A stretch of DNA of 64,000 nt from DATCMU01 sp036563245 (GCA_036563245.1 DATCMU010000028.1:1-64000); one strand, 5' to 3'. Shown: positions 35,651 to 44,415, numbered from the stretch's first letter. Numbers and translations: made by a program. Notes: generated from the sequence alone by a model not told the origin.

Positions 35651-37069
35651 ATGCGATACCCCCGCAACATGCAAGGCTACGGCGCCAACCCGCCAGATGC
35701 CAAATGGCCCGGCAACGCCCGGATCGCGGTCCAGTTCGTCCTCAACTACGAGGAAGGCGGCGAGAATTGCATCCTGCACGGAGACGCGGCTTCCGAAGCG
35801 TTCCTGTCCGACGTGGTTGGCGCGACGCCCTGGCCCGGCAAGCGGCACTGGAACATGGAATCCATGTACGAGTATGGAGCCCGCGCCGGTTTCTGGCGGC
35901 TCCACCGGCTTCTCACCGGCAAGAAGGTGCCGGTCACCGTCTACGGAGTGGCCACGGCGCTTGCCCGCGGCCCGGCCCAGGTCGCCGCGATGCAGGAAGC
36001 CGGTTGGGAGATTGCCAGCCACGGGCTCAAGTGGATCGACTACAAGGATGTGTCGGCGGAAGATGAGCGCCGGCATATGCAGGAGGCCATTGCCCTGCAC
36101 ACACAGGTAACCGGCGAGCGTCCCACAGGCTGGTATTGCGGCCGGTGTTCGGTGAATACGGTCGACCTCGCCACCGAGGATGGCGGCTTCGACTATGTAT
36201 CGGATGCCTATGACGACGACCTGCCGTACTGGCGAGAGCATTGGGGCCGCGCGCAGCTCATCATCCCCTATACGCTCGATGCCAACGACATGCGCTTTGC
36301 CACCGCGTCCGGTTTCGACAATGGCGAGGAATTCTACACCTATCTCAAGGACAGCTTCGACACCCTCTATGCCGAAGGGGCGGCGGGCACGCCCAGGATG
36401 ATGTCCATCGGGCTGCATTGCCGGCTCGCGGGGCGGCCTGGCCGCACGATGGCGCTGAGCCGTTTCATCGACTACGTCATGGGCCACGAAAAGGTCTGGC
36501 TGGCCCGCCGCATCGACATCGCGCGCCACTGGGCCGCAACCCATCCCTTCGTCCGGCCCGAACTCATCCCATCCGAACTCGACTACGACGATTTCGTCCA
36601 GGTTTTCGGTTCCGTGTTCGAGCATTCCGAATGGGTGGCAGAACGCGCCTTTCATTCCGAACTCGGACCCGCGCACGATACGGCGGTCGGCATGCATTCC
36701 GCGCTTTGCCGCCAGTTCCGCGCCGCAACGCGCGAGGAGCGCCTTGGCGTCCTCAACGCACACCCCGATCTCGCCGGCCGGCTGGCCGCCGCGCGGCAGT
36801 TGACCGCGGAATCGACCGCGGAGCAGGCTTCCGCCGGCCTCGATGCGCTGACCGAGGCGGAACGCGCGAAGTTTACCGCGCTCAACGACGCCTACAAGGC
36901 GCGCTTCGACTTTCCCTTCATCATGGCCGTCAAGGGCCGCAGCAAGGCCGAGATCGTCGCGGCGTTCGAAAAGCGCCTGCAGAACGGCCCCGACGAGGAA
37001 TTCGACACCGCCTGCCGCGAGGTCGAGAGGATCGCGCGCCTCAGGTTGAACGACCTGCTGCCCGAGTAA
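35651..37069 (+). CDS. puuE: fused allantoinase (PuuE) and OHCU decarboxylase (UraD)
   Basis: This 472-residue protein has two enzymes in one chain. Residues about 1-300 are a NodB/polysaccharide-deacetylase-like allantoinase of the PuuE type (RIAVQFVLNYEEGGE, WEIASHGLKWIDY, GWYCGRCSVNT), which opens allantoin to allantoate. Residues about 310-472 are the UraD domain, which decarboxylates OHCU to S-allantoin: VFEHSEWVAERAF, catalytic-type His in NAHPDLAGRL, Glu in STAEQASAGLD and Arg in RIARLRLNDLL. The order of chemistry is UraD then PuuE, so the fusion may channel allantoin. The ATG at 35651 starts the conserved MRYPRNMQGYG; the longer frame from 35609 is unsupported. It is first in the rightward operon, 12 nt before the aminohydrolase. 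Confidence 0.94.
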   Translation: MRYPRNMQGYGANPPDAKWPGNARIAVQFVLNYEEGGENCILHGDAASEAFLSDVVGATPWPGKRHWNMESMYEYGARAGFWRLHRLLTGKKVPVTVYGVATALARGPAQVAAMQEAGWEIASHGLKWIDYKDVSAEDERRHMQEAIALHTQVTGERPTGWYCGRCSVNTVDLATEDGGFDYVSDAYDDDLPYWREHWGRAQLIIPYTLDANDMRFATASGFDNGEEFYTYLKDSFDTLYAEGAAGTPRMMSIGLHCRLAGRPGRTMALSRFIDYVMGHEKVWLARRIDIARHWAATHPFVRPELIPSELDYDDFVQVFGSVFEHSEWVAERAFHSELGPAHDTAVGMHSALCRQFRAATREERLGVLNAHPDLAGRLAAARQLTAESTAEQASAGLDALTEAERAKFTALNDAYKARFDFPFIMAVKGRSKAEIVAAFEKRLQNGPDEEFDTACREVERIARLRLNDLLPE

Positions 37070-37081
37070 ACAGGACGAACC

Positions 37082-37906
37082 ATGGCCGATCCAACCTACG
37101 CCATTCCGCCCGGCGGCCTGCCGCCCCAGACCCAGTTGCTGACCGGCCGAGCGATCTTCACCCAGAGCTACGCGGTGATCCCGCGCGGCGTGATGACCGA
37201 CATCGTCACGTCCTTTCTTCCGCACTGGACCGATACCCGGGCCTGGATTATCGCCCGGCCGCTATCAGGATTTGCCGAGACCTTTTCGCAATATGTCATG
37301 GAGGTCGCGCCGGGCGGCGGCAGCCGGAGACCCGAGCCCGACCCGCAAGCCGAAGGGGTGATTTTCGTGGTCGACGGCACGATCACGCTCACCCTGGGGG
37401 GTACGGCGCACCGCATGGAAACGGGTGGCTATGCCTACCTGCCGGCAGGCGTGGAATGGTCGCTCACCAATGGGGGAAAGGCACCGGCGCGCTTTCACTG
37501 GGTTCGCAAGGCCTATGAAGCGGCCGAGGGCATCGACAAGCCGGACGCCTTCGTCACCAATGAACGGGATGTGCCCATCTCGCACATGCCGGGCTGCAAT
37601 GGGGTATGGGGCACGACGCGGTTCGTCGATCCCGCCGACACAAGGCACGACATGCATGTGAACATCGTCACGTTCGAGCCGGGCGGGGTCATCCCGTTCG
37701 CCGAAACACACGTGATGGAGCACGGCCTCTATGTACTCGAAGGCAAGGCCGTCTACCGGCTCAACGACGACTGGGTGGAGGTGGAAGCCGGCGACTTCAT
37801 GTGGCTGCGCGCCTTCTGTCCCCAGGCCTGTTACGCCGGCGGGCCCGGGCGCTTCCGCTATCTCCTCTACAAGGACGTCAATCGCCACCCAAGGCTGCGT
37901 CCGTGA
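37082..37906 (+). CDS. uglY: (S)-ureidoglycine aminohydrolase, bicupin
   Basis: This 274-residue protein has two cupin domains. The C-terminal cupin has the metal ligands in ETHVMEHGLYVLEGKAVYRL and the Gln in FCPQACYAGG; the N-terminal cupin (VIFVVDGTITLTLGG) lacks them. It releases ammonia from ureidoglycine to give ureidoglycolate. Family members are also called AllE or YlbA. The stop overlaps the GTG start of the next gene (GTGA). Confidence 0.92.
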   Translation: MADPTYAIPPGGLPPQTQLLTGRAIFTQSYAVIPRGVMTDIVTSFLPHWTDTRAWIIARPLSGFAETFSQYVMEVAPGGGSRRPEPDPQAEGVIFVVDGTITLTLGGTAHRMETGGYAYLPAGVEWSLTNGGKAPARFHWVRKAYEAAEGIDKPDAFVTNERDVPISHMPGCNGVWGTTRFVDPADTRHDMHVNIVTFEPGGVIPFAETHVMEHGLYVLEGKAVYRLNDDWVEVEAGDFMWLRAFCPQACYAGGPGRFRYLLYKDVNRHPRLRP

Positions 37907-38403
37907 ACCGGGCGATAGCCATTGAACCGCTGACCGCCGAAGCCTTCGCGCCGTTCGGACAGGTGATCGAGGCGTCAGAGGCGGCCCACCACTTCCCGAT
38001 CAATTCGGGCATGACCGAGCGCTATCACGACCTGGCGCGGATCGAACTGGGCGGTGAAAACGCGCGTCCCCTGGTTTCCATCTTTCGCGGGCAACCTTGC
38101 GAACTGCCCCTGAGGCTTGAAATGGTCGAGCGCCATCCGCTCGGCTCGCAGGCCTTCATGCCCCTTTCGGACCACCCGTTTCTTGTCATCGTGGCCGCCG
38201 ACGCCAATGGTGTGCCGTCAACCCCGCGCGCCTTCCTCGCCGCGCCCGGCCAGGGCGTGAACATCGCCCGCAATACATGGCATGGCGTCCTCACGCCGCT
38301 CGAGGCGGTCTCGGATTTTCTGGTTGTCGACCGTGGCGGCGACGGGAACAATCTTGAGGAACATTTCTTCGAAACGCCCTATCTGATCGGGAATGCCCCA
38401 TGA
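37903..38403 (+). CDS. allA: ureidoglycolate lyase
   Basis: This 166-residue enzyme splits ureidoglycolate into glyoxylate and urea. Family signatures are LTAEAFAPFGQVIEA, PLVSIFRGQPCELPLRLEMVERHPLGSQAFMPL and NIARNTWHGVLTPL. The start is GTG at 37903, inside the 4-bp overlap with the preceding gene; no ATG gives the conserved N-terminus. It ends in an ATGA overlap with the following deaminase-fold gene, so three consecutive genes are coupled. Confidence 0.93.
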   Translation: MNRAIAIEPLTAEAFAPFGQVIEASEAAHHFPINSGMTERYHDLARIELGGENARPLVSIFRGQPCELPLRLEMVERHPLGSQAFMPLSDHPFLVIVAADANGVPSTPRAFLAAPGQGVNIARNTWHGVLTPLEAVSDFLVVDRGGDGNNLEEHFFETPYLIGNAP

Positions 38404-38996
38404 CCGAGACCGTGAAGCTGGTTGCTCGCCTGCTCGACGTGATCGAATACGACATCGCCCCCAAAACCCGGCGCGAGGTTGAGCGCGGCAACAAGATATT
38501 CGGCGCCGCCATCCTTCTGAAATCGGACCTCTCCCTGGTCATCGCGGAAACCAACAACGAAATCGAAAACCCGCTCTGGCACGGCGAGATGCATGCGATC
38601 AAGAAGCTCTACGAGCGCGACCGGTCGAGCCTGCCGGATCCGCGCGACTGCATCTTCCTGGCGACCCACGAGCCGTGTTCGCTTTGCCTGTCGGCGATCA
38701 CCTGGGGCGGCTACGACAATTTCTACTTCATGTTTTCCCACGAGGATTCCCGGGACAGTTTCAACATCCCACATGACCTGCGGATCCTCAGGGAGGTCTT
38801 CACCTTGCCGCCGGGCGGCTACAATGCCCAGAACGCCTATTGGAAGAGCTATGCCATCCCACGTCTGGTCGCGGGCCTCGAACGCGCCGACCGGGAGGCT
38901 CTGACCGAGCGGCTCGACAATATCCGCGGCCTTTATGACGATCTGTCGTCCGTCTACCAGGCGCACAAGGGTCACGCCGGCATTCCTCTGGACTGA
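38400..38996 (+). CDS. cytidine-deaminase-fold protein, substrate unknown
   Basis: This 198-residue protein has the zinc site of the nucleoside/base deaminase fold: HGEMHAI (His and catalytic Glu, about residues 61-67) and EPCSLCLSAI (two Cys). The long C-terminal part (about residues 120-198, FNIPHDLRILREVF...) is not typical of cytosine deaminase or TadA. It is translationally coupled to allA (ATGA) and ends the purine operon. A guanine or other base deaminase is conceivable, but a separate amidohydrolase GuaD is already present, so its substrate may be another ring or an imino intermediate. I cannot name it. Confidence 0.82.
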   Translation: MTETVKLVARLLDVIEYDIAPKTRREVERGNKIFGAAILLKSDLSLVIAETNNEIENPLWHGEMHAIKKLYERDRSSLPDPRDCIFLATHEPCSLCLSAITWGGYDNFYFMFSHEDSRDSFNIPHDLRILREVFTLPPGGYNAQNAYWKSYAIPRLVAGLERADREALTERLDNIRGLYDDLSSVYQAHKGHAGIPLD

Positions 38997-39064
38997 CATG
39001 GGTCATTCAGGCACCGGGGAACCCACGGTACAACAACCGTGCAACTGACAGGGCCGCGGTCTCC

Positions 39065-40324
39065 ATGAAGAAGATCATCGACAGTGACGAAGAACAGCCC
39101 GTATTGACACTCAAGCAGCGGGTCTTCGCGGTCCTGGAGGAAAGCGGGCTCGGCTACCCTGCGGCCCGCCGTGTCGACCGGATCATCGTTGCGCTGATCG
39201 TGGTCAATCTTCTGGCGGTCGGTCTTGGCACCGTCGCCGAATACGAGGCCCGGTACGGAACCTGGTTCCTCGTGGTGGAGGCGATAACCGTGACCGCGTT
39301 CACCGTGGAATACCTCTTGCGCCTCTGGGTCGCCGACCTGCATCTCACCCTTCGCCAGGCCGGCCCGGTGAGATCGCGGCTGCGCTATGCCGTCCAGCCG
39401 ACCGCAATCATCGACCTGCTCGCCATCGCACCGGCACTGGTCGCGCTTTTCTTCCCCGACCTGCCGTTCGGCACGCTGGTGGCGTTCCGCCTCCTGCGGT
39501 TTCTCAAGCTCACCCGCTATTCCCCCGGCATGCGCTCGCTGGTCAACGCACTGGCGTCCGAGCGCCGGGCCCTGCTGGCCAGCGCCATCGTCATGATCGG
39601 GTTGATCGTCTTCGCCGCCTCCCTGATGCACGCCATCGAGGGCAAGCTGCAGCCCGACAAGTTCGGCTCGCTGCCCGCCGCCCTCTATTGGGCGGTCACC
39701 ACCATCACAACTGTCGGCTATGGCGACGTCGTGCCGATAACCCCGCTGGGCAAGATCGTCTCCGGCCTTGCCATGATTACCGGGTTTTCCCTGTTCGCGC
39801 TGCCCGTTGGCATTATAGCAACCGCATTCGCGCGTGAAATCCACAAGCGCGATTTCGTCGTCACCTGGGGCATGCTGGCCCGCGTTCCCCTGTTCTCCGA
39901 ACTCGGCGCCGCCGATATCGCCGCCATCATGCCGCTGCTGCACGCGCAAAGCGTTGAAAGCGGCACGGTCATCACCACTGCAGGCGAACCCGCGCATTCG
40001 ATGTATTTCGTGGTTTCAGGCACGGTCGAGGTGGCCCTGCCCGACCAGCAGATCGCGCTCGGCGCAGGTTCCTATTTCGGCGAGATCGCGGTGCTCAAGA
40101 AGGCGCGACGCTCCGCCGACGTGATTGCGCTTTCCGACTGCAGCCTGCTAGTGCTCGACGCTGCCGACTTCCACCACCTGATCGCGCAGCGACCCGACAT
40201 CGGCCGGCAGATCCGGAATGCGGGCCGCCGTGGCAAGGCCGAGGAAAGCGTCACCCCGCAAGGCGACATCACCGCCGGCGAACTGGAAACCAGCGATCCG
40301 GCGGAACCGCCTGAAGAAACCTGA
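39065..40324 (+). CDS. voltage-gated-like K+ channel with cyclic-nucleotide-binding domain
   Basis: This 419-residue inner-membrane protein has six hydrophobic segments (S1 about 38-56, S4-like FRLLRFLKLTRYS at 141-153), the K+ selectivity filter TVGYGD at 216-221, and a C-terminal cNMP domain (about 270-385) with the phosphate-binding cassette FGEIAVLKKARRSADV, including the conserved Arg. The layout matches MloK1 of Mesorhizobium. The last 35 residues are hydrophilic and unstructured-looking. The start is preceded by a small hairpin and no strong ribosome site. It is unrelated to purine catabolism except through possible cNMP binding. Confidence 0.92.
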   Translation: MKKIIDSDEEQPVLTLKQRVFAVLEESGLGYPAARRVDRIIVALIVVNLLAVGLGTVAEYEARYGTWFLVVEAITVTAFTVEYLLRLWVADLHLTLRQAGPVRSRLRYAVQPTAIIDLLAIAPALVALFFPDLPFGTLVAFRLLRFLKLTRYSPGMRSLVNALASERRALLASAIVMIGLIVFAASLMHAIEGKLQPDKFGSLPAALYWAVTTITTVGYGDVVPITPLGKIVSGLAMITGFSLFALPVGIIATAFAREIHKRDFVVTWGMLARVPLFSELGAADIAAIMPLLHAQSVESGTVITTAGEPAHSMYFVVSGTVEVALPDQQIALGAGSYFGEIAVLKKARRSADVIALSDCSLLVLDAADFHHLIAQRPDIGRQIRNAGRRGKAEESVTPQGDITAGELETSDPAEPPEET

Positions 40325-40342
40325 GACAGAGACCATCCCGCA

Positions 40343-41401
40343 ATGGAATTCACCAGCGACAACACGACCGGGGCCCATCCCCGGATCATGGCTGCCATCC
40401 AGGCTGCCAACAATGGACGCACGCCATCCTATGGCGACGATCCCTGGACCTTGGCAATGGAGCGCGCATTCGACGATCTTTTCGAAACGGAGACACGCAG
40501 CCTTGCCGTGGCAACCGGCATCGCGGCAAACAGCATCGGGCTTGCCGCCTGCGGCGGCCCCGGTGGCGTGGTGCTCTGCCACGCCGAATCTCACATCGTG
40601 ACCGACGAATGCGGTGCCCCCACGCGCCTGTCGGACGGGCTGCGGCTCATGCCGCTTCCGGGCGATCTGGGCAAGCTGTCTGCGGATACCGTTCAGGACG
40701 CACTTGCGGACCGCTTCGGTCACGGCGTGCATTCGGGAAGGCCGATGGTGCTCTCGATCACCAATCTGAATGAATACGGTCAGGCCTACACGCCGGCCGA
40801 GATCGGTGCCCTCGCAGAAGTAGCCCACAGCAACGGATTGAAGCTGCATGTCGACGGCGCGCGTTTCGCCAATGCTGTCTCCCACCTTGGCTGTACCCCG
40901 GCCGAACTCACCTGGAAGGCGGGGGTCGACGTGATGAGTTTCGGTGGTACCAAGAACGGATGCTGGTGCGCCGAGGCGGTGGTGTTTTTCGACCGGAAAG
41001 CCGCCGAAACTGCGCCTTTCATCAGGATGCGGGCCGGTCATCTCTTGTCCAAGGGACGGTTGCTGGCTTCGCAGTTCATCGCTTACCTCGAGGACGGCCT
41101 CTGGCTCGAACTCGCCGGCATCTCCAATGTACGCGCGGCGAAACTGGCGGCGGGTCTCAAGGCAAGCGGCAAGGCGACACTCATGGCTGACCCGATGGGC
41201 AACGAAGTCTATGCAATCTGGCCAAAGGCGACTGGCGACAGGCTGCGCGATGCCGGCGCATTGTTCTACCCTTGGGCAGTGGACCCCGCCGGAAGCGATT
41301 TTCGCCTGCAACCGGGCATGGAACTGGCGCGCCTGGTCACCGGGTTCACGACCAGCGAAGCTGAAGTCGAACAATTGGTCGGGCTCGTCGCCGCGAGCTG
41401 A
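40343..41401 (+). CDS. ltaE: low-specificity L-threonine aldolase
   Basis: This 352-residue PLP enzyme splits L-threonine (or allo-threonine) to glycine and acetaldehyde. It has the family N-terminus MEFTSDNTTGAHPRIMAAI, the aspartate region LKLHVDGARFANA and the Schiff-base Lys in DVMSFGGTKNGCW. It follows the channel gene by 18 nt in the same direction and is closed by a shared terminator with the convergent helicase gene. Confidence 0.93.
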   Translation: MEFTSDNTTGAHPRIMAAIQAANNGRTPSYGDDPWTLAMERAFDDLFETETRSLAVATGIAANSIGLAACGGPGGVVLCHAESHIVTDECGAPTRLSDGLRLMPLPGDLGKLSADTVQDALADRFGHGVHSGRPMVLSITNLNEYGQAYTPAEIGALAEVAHSNGLKLHVDGARFANAVSHLGCTPAELTWKAGVDVMSFGGTKNGCWCAEAVVFFDRKAAETAPFIRMRAGHLLSKGRLLASQFIAYLEDGLWLELAGISNVRAAKLAAGLKASGKATLMADPMGNEVYAIWPKATGDRLRDAGALFYPWAVDPAGSDFRLQPGMELARLVTGFTTSEAEVEQLVGLVAAS

Positions 41402-41419
41402 CCGGCGACACAAGAGAAA

Positions 41420-41445
41420 GGGGCGGCCCGTCGCTGGACCGCCCC
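41420..41445. terminator. bidirectional terminator between ltaE and the helicase gene
   Basis: A perfect 7-bp stem (GGGGCGG/CCGCCCC) encloses a 12-nt loop that can add two more G-C pairs. On the minus strand it is followed by TTTCTCTT; on the plus strand by TTGATCGGATTTT. It lies between convergent stops. Confidence 0.75.
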
Positions 41446-41468
41446 TTGATCGGATTTTCTGTCGAGAA

Positions 41469-42908
41469 TCAGGCCGCGTAGCTGTTGCCGCCGCCCTTGC
41501 CCGACCCGCGATGACCATTCGGCTTGCCGCCGGACTTGCCATAACGTTTCTTGGCCCTTGGCTTCGCCGGCGCATCGGAACGGGTCTCGGCGTTGTCGAG
41601 CTTGGCCCACCAAGCCTTGCCGCCGCCGTTCTGGGCTTTCCCGGGCGCGCTGCGACCAGAGCCGTTCGACTTCGGCGCGCCATTGCGTGGCTGCGCGGAA
41701 CGCGCCCCACCGCCCGGGCCCGAGAAGTTCCGCTTGCCCCGGCTGTTGGTCGAGGGGGAGACGTCACCGCCGCCGGCCGGCAGTTCGCCGGACACAGGCA
41801 GTGTCTTGCGGATCAGCCGCTCGACATCGCGCAATTTTCCGCGTTCGCCGCCGTCGCAAAGGGTGATGGCGATGCCGCTTGCCCCGTTCCGGGCGGTGCG
41901 CCCGATCCGGTGCACATAGTTCTCGGCTTCGTCCGGCAGCTCGTAATTGATCACATGGCTGATATCGCGCACGTCGATGCCGCGCGCCGCGATATCGGTG
42001 GCCACCAGCACCCGCACCTTGCCGGACGAGAAGCCCTTCAGGGCGCTCTGCCGCGCATTTTGTGACTTGTTGCCGTGAATCGCGGCGGCATCGAAACCGT
42101 CGGTGGCAAGATTCTTCACCACCTTGTCTGCGCCATGCTTGGTGCGAGCGAATACGATGACCCGGCTGAGGCTCTCGTCCGCCAGGAGCCGTGCCAGTTC
42201 GGCCCGCTTGCCACTTGCCGGCGTGAGGATCACCCGCTGCTCGATCTCGTTCACCGTCGTGCCCTGGGGGGCCGCCTCGACGCGCACGGGATTGGTAAGA
42301 AGGCTTTCGGCAAGCTTGGCCACCTCGGTCGCCATGGTCGCCGAGAACAGCGCCGTCTGCCGCTTGGGATTGGTCTTTGCCGCGATCTCCCGGACCGGCT
42401 TGATGAAGCCCATGTCCAACATGCGATCGGCCTCGTCGAGCACGAGCCAACGCACCGCGTCGAGCCGCACCTTGCGATCGTCGACCAGATCCTTGAGCCG
42501 CCCGGGCGTCGCGATCAGAATATCGACACCGCCCGCCAGCTTCTGGATCTGCGCGTGGCGGGATACGCCGCCAAGGACCAGCGCGGTAGAAATGCGGCGG
42601 GCCGGCGAGAAGGACCGCAGGGCCTCCTCGATCTGCACCGCAAGTTCACGCGTCGGCGCGAGAATAAGGGCCCTGGCCGAACGCGGCTCGGGCTTGCCCT
42701 TCAATTCCATCAGTCCAGCAATGATTGGCAGGCCGAATGCCGCCGTCTTGCCCGATCCCGTCTGGGCAATGCCCAGAATGTCGCGGCCCGAGAGTTGCGG
42801 GGGAATGGCCTGTTGCTGGATGGGCGTGGGTGTGGTGAAGCCGGCGCTTGCCAGCTTGTCGGTGAGCGGAGCGGCAAGGCCGAGGTCCGCAAAAGTTGAA
42901 TCCGTCAT
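41469..42908 (-). CDS. DEAD-box ATP-dependent RNA helicase (RhlE-like)
   Basis: This 479-residue protein has all helicase motifs: AQTGSGKT (I), PTRELA (Ia), DEAD in VLDEADRMLDMGF (II), SAT (III), VIVFARTKHGAD (IV), ATDIAARGID (V) and HRIGRTARNG (VI). A basic Gly/Ser/Arg/Lys-rich tail (about residues 385-479, low complexity) probably binds RNA. The ATG at 42908 opens MTDSTFADLGLAAPL; the longer frame is unsupported. RhlE-type helicases act in ribosome assembly and RNA turnover, especially in the cold. Confidence 0.94.
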   Translation of the reverse strand: MTDSTFADLGLAAPLTDKLASAGFTTPTPIQQQAIPPQLSGRDILGIAQTGSGKTAAFGLPIIAGLMELKGKPEPRSARALILAPTRELAVQIEEALRSFSPARRISTALVLGGVSRHAQIQKLAGGVDILIATPGRLKDLVDDRKVRLDAVRWLVLDEADRMLDMGFIKPVREIAAKTNPKRQTALFSATMATEVAKLAESLLTNPVRVEAAPQGTTVNEIEQRVILTPASGKRAELARLLADESLSRVIVFARTKHGADKVVKNLATDGFDAAAIHGNKSQNARQSALKGFSSGKVRVLVATDIAARGIDVRDISHVINYELPDEAENYVHRIGRTARNGASGIAITLCDGGERGKLRDVERLIRKTLPVSGELPAGGGDVSPSTNSRGKRNFSGPGGGARSAQPRNGAPKSNGSGRSAPGKAQNGGGKAWWAKLDNAETRSDAPAKPRAKKRYGKSGGKPNGHRGSGKGGGNSYAA

Positions 42909-43175
42909 AAGTCTCGTTTCTTGGGGCGCGCCGCCAACCATGTGAACGGGCGCGCGACACCCGGCGTGTGCATTCCGCACGGGCGCAATAAATACTGTTC
43001 GATGCAGCGGCGAATCGAATTCGCACGGTCGCGCTGTCGTCTCCGGACATCATGCCCGGAACTGCTTCGCCGCTTGCCGCAATGGTCGGAAAGAAGAGAA
43101 GAGGCATCGCATGTTTATGGCGAGGACCGCCTTGAAAAGGCCCGGCCGCGCCGCGATGCATGCCTCAAATGGTCC
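42909..43175. other. gene-free stretch upstream of the helicase
   Basis: With the hairpin at 43176-43219, this makes 331 bp between two leftward genes. I see no convincing ORF on either strand. It presumably holds the helicase promoter and a long 5' leader, as is common for cold-induced helicase genes, but I find no cold-box-like motif and cannot place a promoter. Confidence 0.4.
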
Positions 43176-43219
43176 TTTGCGCGGCAAATAGCAAGCCTAT
43201 TCTTGCATTTGCCGCCAAA
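43176..43219 (-). terminator. long hairpin after the ThuA-like gene
   Basis: GCGGCAAAT (43181-43189) pairs with ATTTGCCGC (43207-43215). Within it GCAAG (43191-43195) pairs with CTTGC (43202-43206) around a CCTATT loop, and TTTG/CAAA extends the base after a one-nt bulge. It begins 21 nt after the thuA-like stop. There is no T-tract on the minus strand, so it may terminate weakly or protect the transcript end. Confidence 0.5.
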
Positions 43220-43239
43220 TGAGGTCCGCCCGATCCCGT

Positions 43240-43881
43240 TCAGCGCGCCGCCCAGTTCAGGCCGCGCCGCATGATCGTGGAAAATTCGGGCACATCGAAT
43301 TCCCTGGCCTGGTGACCGAGGGAACAGTAGAAGACCCGCCCCTTTCCATGTCGGCGTTTCCAGACCACCGGCATCGTCACGTCCTTGATCCACCACGCAT
43401 GTTCGCCGGAAAAGCGGGTTGTCGCCAGGACCTCGTTGGAGGGATCGACATGCATGTAGTATTGCTCGGAGGTGAAGGGGAAGCTCTCGATCCCTTCCAT
43501 GATCGGATCGTCCGGCCGGATCACATCGACCCTGTAGTCGATTATGTTGCCCGGATGGGCAACCCACTGCCCGCCGACGACGAACTGGTATTCGACGCTG
43601 TCGCGGAACGCATCCGCCATGCCGCCATGATTGCCGGCCAGCCCTACCCCGGACTCCACCGCGGACGCCAGATTGACGGCCTGCGATTTTTCGATCGACG
43701 CCATGGTGAAGATCGGCACGATCAGCGACAATTCCGAAAGCGCCGGGTCGGCCAGCGCAGAGGTGTCGCGCGCAACTTCCACCTCGAAACCGTCCTCGGC
43801 AAGCCATTCGCCATAGATGGCGGCGCACCGCTCCGGCTCGTGACCTTCCCATCCGCCCCAAACGATCAACGCGCGTTTCAT
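43240..43881 (-). CDS. ThuA-domain protein (trehalose-utilisation-like, glutamine-amidotransferase-like fold)
   Basis: This 213-residue cytoplasmic protein has the ThuA fold: MKRALIVWGGWEGHEPERCA at the start, AGNHGGMADAFRDSVEYQFVVGGQWVAHPG in the middle, and GKGRVFYCSLGHQAREFDVPEF near the end. ThuA-like proteins occur in sugar-utilisation operons (trehalose/maltose, ketodeoxy sugars), but no sugar genes are next to it here. The start at 43881 is chosen from the conserved N-terminus. Function is unassigned beyond the family. Confidence 0.85.
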   Translation of the reverse strand: MKRALIVWGGWEGHEPERCAAIYGEWLAEDGFEVEVARDTSALADPALSELSLIVPIFTMASIEKSQAVNLASAVESGVGLAGNHGGMADAFRDSVEYQFVVGGQWVAHPGNIIDYRVDVIRPDDPIMEGIESFPFTSEQYYMHVDPSNEVLATTRFSGEHAWWIKDVTMPVVWKRRHGKGRVFYCSLGHQAREFDVPEFSTIMRRGLNWAAR

Positions 43882-43969
43882 CCGTGTTCCCGACCTCTTT
43901 GCAACGGACGCCAGCCTAGCAGCGCTCGCGGCCCTGTCCATGAGAACATGAAGGTTCCCGGATCAGGGC

Positions 43970-44404
43970 CTATGCCGCGGCGCCGGGATAGTCGGATGCC
44001 AGAAGGATATGGGTCTCCGTCGCCGTGATCCCCTCCACCTGGCGGATACGGCCAAGAAGACTGTCGAATGCGGCGAGCGAGCGCGCCTGCAATTCCGCAA
44101 CGAAGTCGAACCGGCCATTGGTCGTGTGCAGGGCAACGATCTCGGGAAAACCTCGCAGCGCCTTGCGGATCCGATCGGCGGCACGCCCCTCGATCTCGAT
44201 CAGGGTGATGGCCCGCACGGTGGCGTCGGTCGCCTCGGCGGCCACGCGGATCGTGAACCCCTGGATGGTGCCGTCCGACACCAGCCTGTCGATACGCGCC
44301 CTGACAGTTGCGCGCGATACGCCAAGCTTGCCCGCGAGCGTCGAGATCGGCGCACGCGCGTCGAACCTGAGCAGGGCGATCATCCTCTGGTCGATATCGT
44401 CCAT
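43970..44404 (-). CDS. Lrp/AsnC-family regulator divergent from arginase
   Basis: This 144-residue protein has an N-terminal HTH (DIDQRMIALLRFDARAPISTLAGKLGVSRATVRARIDRL, residues 3-42) and a RAM ligand domain (AITLIEIEGRAADRIRKALRGFPEIVALHTTNGRFDFVAEL). ATG 44404 begins the canonical MDDID start; the upstream extension crosses the divergent promoter. Lrp relatives activate arginine-catabolism genes in several proteobacteria. Its divergent arrangement with arginase, and a palindrome in the gap, support that role. Confidence 0.92.
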   Translation of the reverse strand: MDDIDQRMIALLRFDARAPISTLAGKLGVSRATVRARIDRLVSDGTIQGFTIRVAAEATDATVRAITLIEIEGRAADRIRKALRGFPEIVALHTTNGRFDFVAELQARSLAAFDSLLGRIRQVEGITATETHILLASDYPGAAA

Positions 44405-44415
44405 GAACTGACACT

